Below are positions 63,554-64,000 of a DNA stretch of 64,000 nucleotides, piece after piece. Where the stretch lies: positions 620,001 to 684,000 of the forward strand of contig JANQAK010000003.1 of the NCBI GenBank assembly GCA_024707075.1. The letters are read 5' to 3'. Position 1 is the first letter of the stretch. Each line of letters opens with the position of its first letter. The notes under the pieces were generated by a model. That model was not told where the DNA came from. It worked only from the letters and a program-made list of their open reading frames with translations, and searched no databases. Origin of the DNA: Afipia sp. Lineage in GTDB: Bacteria; Pseudomonadota; Alphaproteobacteria; Rhizobiales; Xanthobacteraceae. A program made the position numbers and the translations under genes.

Positions 63554-64000
63554 TGCGCCGCCTGTTCCTCCGCACGAAAGCTGTTCTGCGTGAGGCGCTC
63601 AAGCCCGTGACGGGGGCGATCCTCGGCGCCATCGCAGTCGGCCTGTTGCGTGGCACTCGATACTTCAATCCAGACCGCACGGCCGACTTTTTTGCGTCGA
63701 TCACGCGCGCCATCGGCCCCTGGCTGCCGGAACACAAGATCGGCCGCGCCAATCTGACCGCCGCATTCCCGGAGAAATCCCCGGCCGAGGTTGACGCCAT
63801 TCTCAACGGCGTATGGGACAATCTCGGGCGCGTCGGAGCGGAATTTGCCCATCTCGATCATCTGTGGGACCTCGATCCAGAGCATTGGGAGAACCGGCGC
63901 ATCGAGCCAGCCCCCGGTGCCATCGAAAAATTCCTCGCGCTGCGCGACGACGGCAAGGGCGCGCTGATATTCGCCAGCCATCTCGGCAACTGGGAGTTAC
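63553..64000 (+). CDS. lpxXL: Lipid A very-long-chain acyltransferase, N-terminal part
   Basis: Truncated by the window end; 149 codons are visible. An N-terminal membrane-near segment (PVTGAILGAIAVGLLRGTRY) precedes NPDRTADFFASITRAIGPWL and PEHKIGRANLTAAFPEKSPA, and the catalytic H-x4-E motif of lauroyl/myristoyl-type acyltransferases is in ASHLGNWEL. In rhizobia LpxXL moves the very long chain from AcpXL to lipid A, which fits its place after adh2XL. The ATG overlaps the previous stop by one base (TGATG). Confidence 0.9.
   Translation, partial: MRRLFLRTKAVLREALKPVTGAILGAIAVGLLRGTRYFNPDRTADFFASITRAIGPWLPEHKIGRANLTAAFPEKSPAEVDAILNGVWDNLGRVGAEFAHLDHLWDLDPEHWENRRIEPAPGAIEKFLALRDDGKGALIFASHLGNWEL

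Noticed and set aside
1-64000. CRISPR arrays, insertion sequences, prophage or rRNA genes
   Set aside because: No regularly spaced repeats, transposase-like proteins, phage structural genes or rRNA sequence were found on reading the window.

Overview
The window is GC-rich, densely coded alphaproteobacterial DNA. The gene content points to Bradyrhizobiaceae/Nitrobacteraceae (Bradyrhizobium, Rhodopseudomonas, Afipia or Oligotropha type): an acpXL very-long-chain lipid A cluster, pqqABCDE, an fdsGBACD NAD-dependent formate dehydrogenase, many liv-type transporter and acyl-CoA ligase genes, and a sigma-54/PAS regulator for cyanate use. The genus is an inference from gene content, not from a search.

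Layout. 0-5 kb: the end of a quinone oxidoreductase-like gene, a large PAS hybrid histidine kinase, a frameshifted methyltransferase, a tiny Lys-rich protein and a secreted DUF4189 protein. 5-12 kb: a leftward locus of transglutaminase-like protein, ATP-grasp/alpha-E fusion and transglutaminase/DUF2126 protein, a widespread but functionally obscure set. 12-17.8 kb: a PAS-sigma-54 activator divergent from a cyanate transporter and cyanase operon, with a clear -24/-12 promoter and an array of palindromic half-sites between them. 17.8-21.6 kb: the L-threonate/tetronate catabolic set (ltnD, otnI, otnK, otnC). 21.6-23.2 kb: an arsC remnant, tusA, mobB and mobA. 23.4-29.5 kb: a soluble PQQ sugar dehydrogenase and a cytochrome c, convergent with pqqABCDE plus a coupled S33 peptidase. 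29.7-35.1 kb: pstSCAB-phoU-phoB with a three-repeat Pho box. 35.3-37.1 kb: a LysR regulator divergent from a short-chain dehydrogenase. 37.2-46.3 kb: fdsGBACD, an oxalate/formate antiporter-family gene, a closing terminator and a LysR gene. 46.6-54.2 kb: a GntR-livGHMKF-acyl-CoA ligase operon with two copies of an 11-bp palindromic operator. 54.4-59 kb: tRNA-Gln(CUG), HerA-like helicase, an AhpD-like protein, an MgtC-like protein, a ParB-like protein and a small membrane protein. 59.2-64 kb: acpXL, fabZXL, fabF2XL, fabF1XL, adh2XL and the start of lpxXL.

How the genes connect. MobA/MobB build the guanine dinucleotide form of the molybdenum cofactor that FdsA needs, and FdsC (FdhD family) handles sulfuration. 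The oxalate/formate family transporter follows fdsD and precedes a strong terminator, which links formate exchange to formate oxidation. The PQQ made by pqqABCDE could serve the neighbouring sugar dehydrogenase, with the adjacent cytochrome c as electron acceptor.

At least seven conserved genes are broken by single-base frameshifts: methyltransferase, DUF2126, cyanate permease, tusA, pqqC, a LysR gene and fdsC. Four lie in or next to G/C or A/T runs and the coding sense is intact on both sides. I read these mainly as sequence errors rather than gene decay, and give joined extents. I found no prophage, insertion sequence, CRISPR array or defence island.
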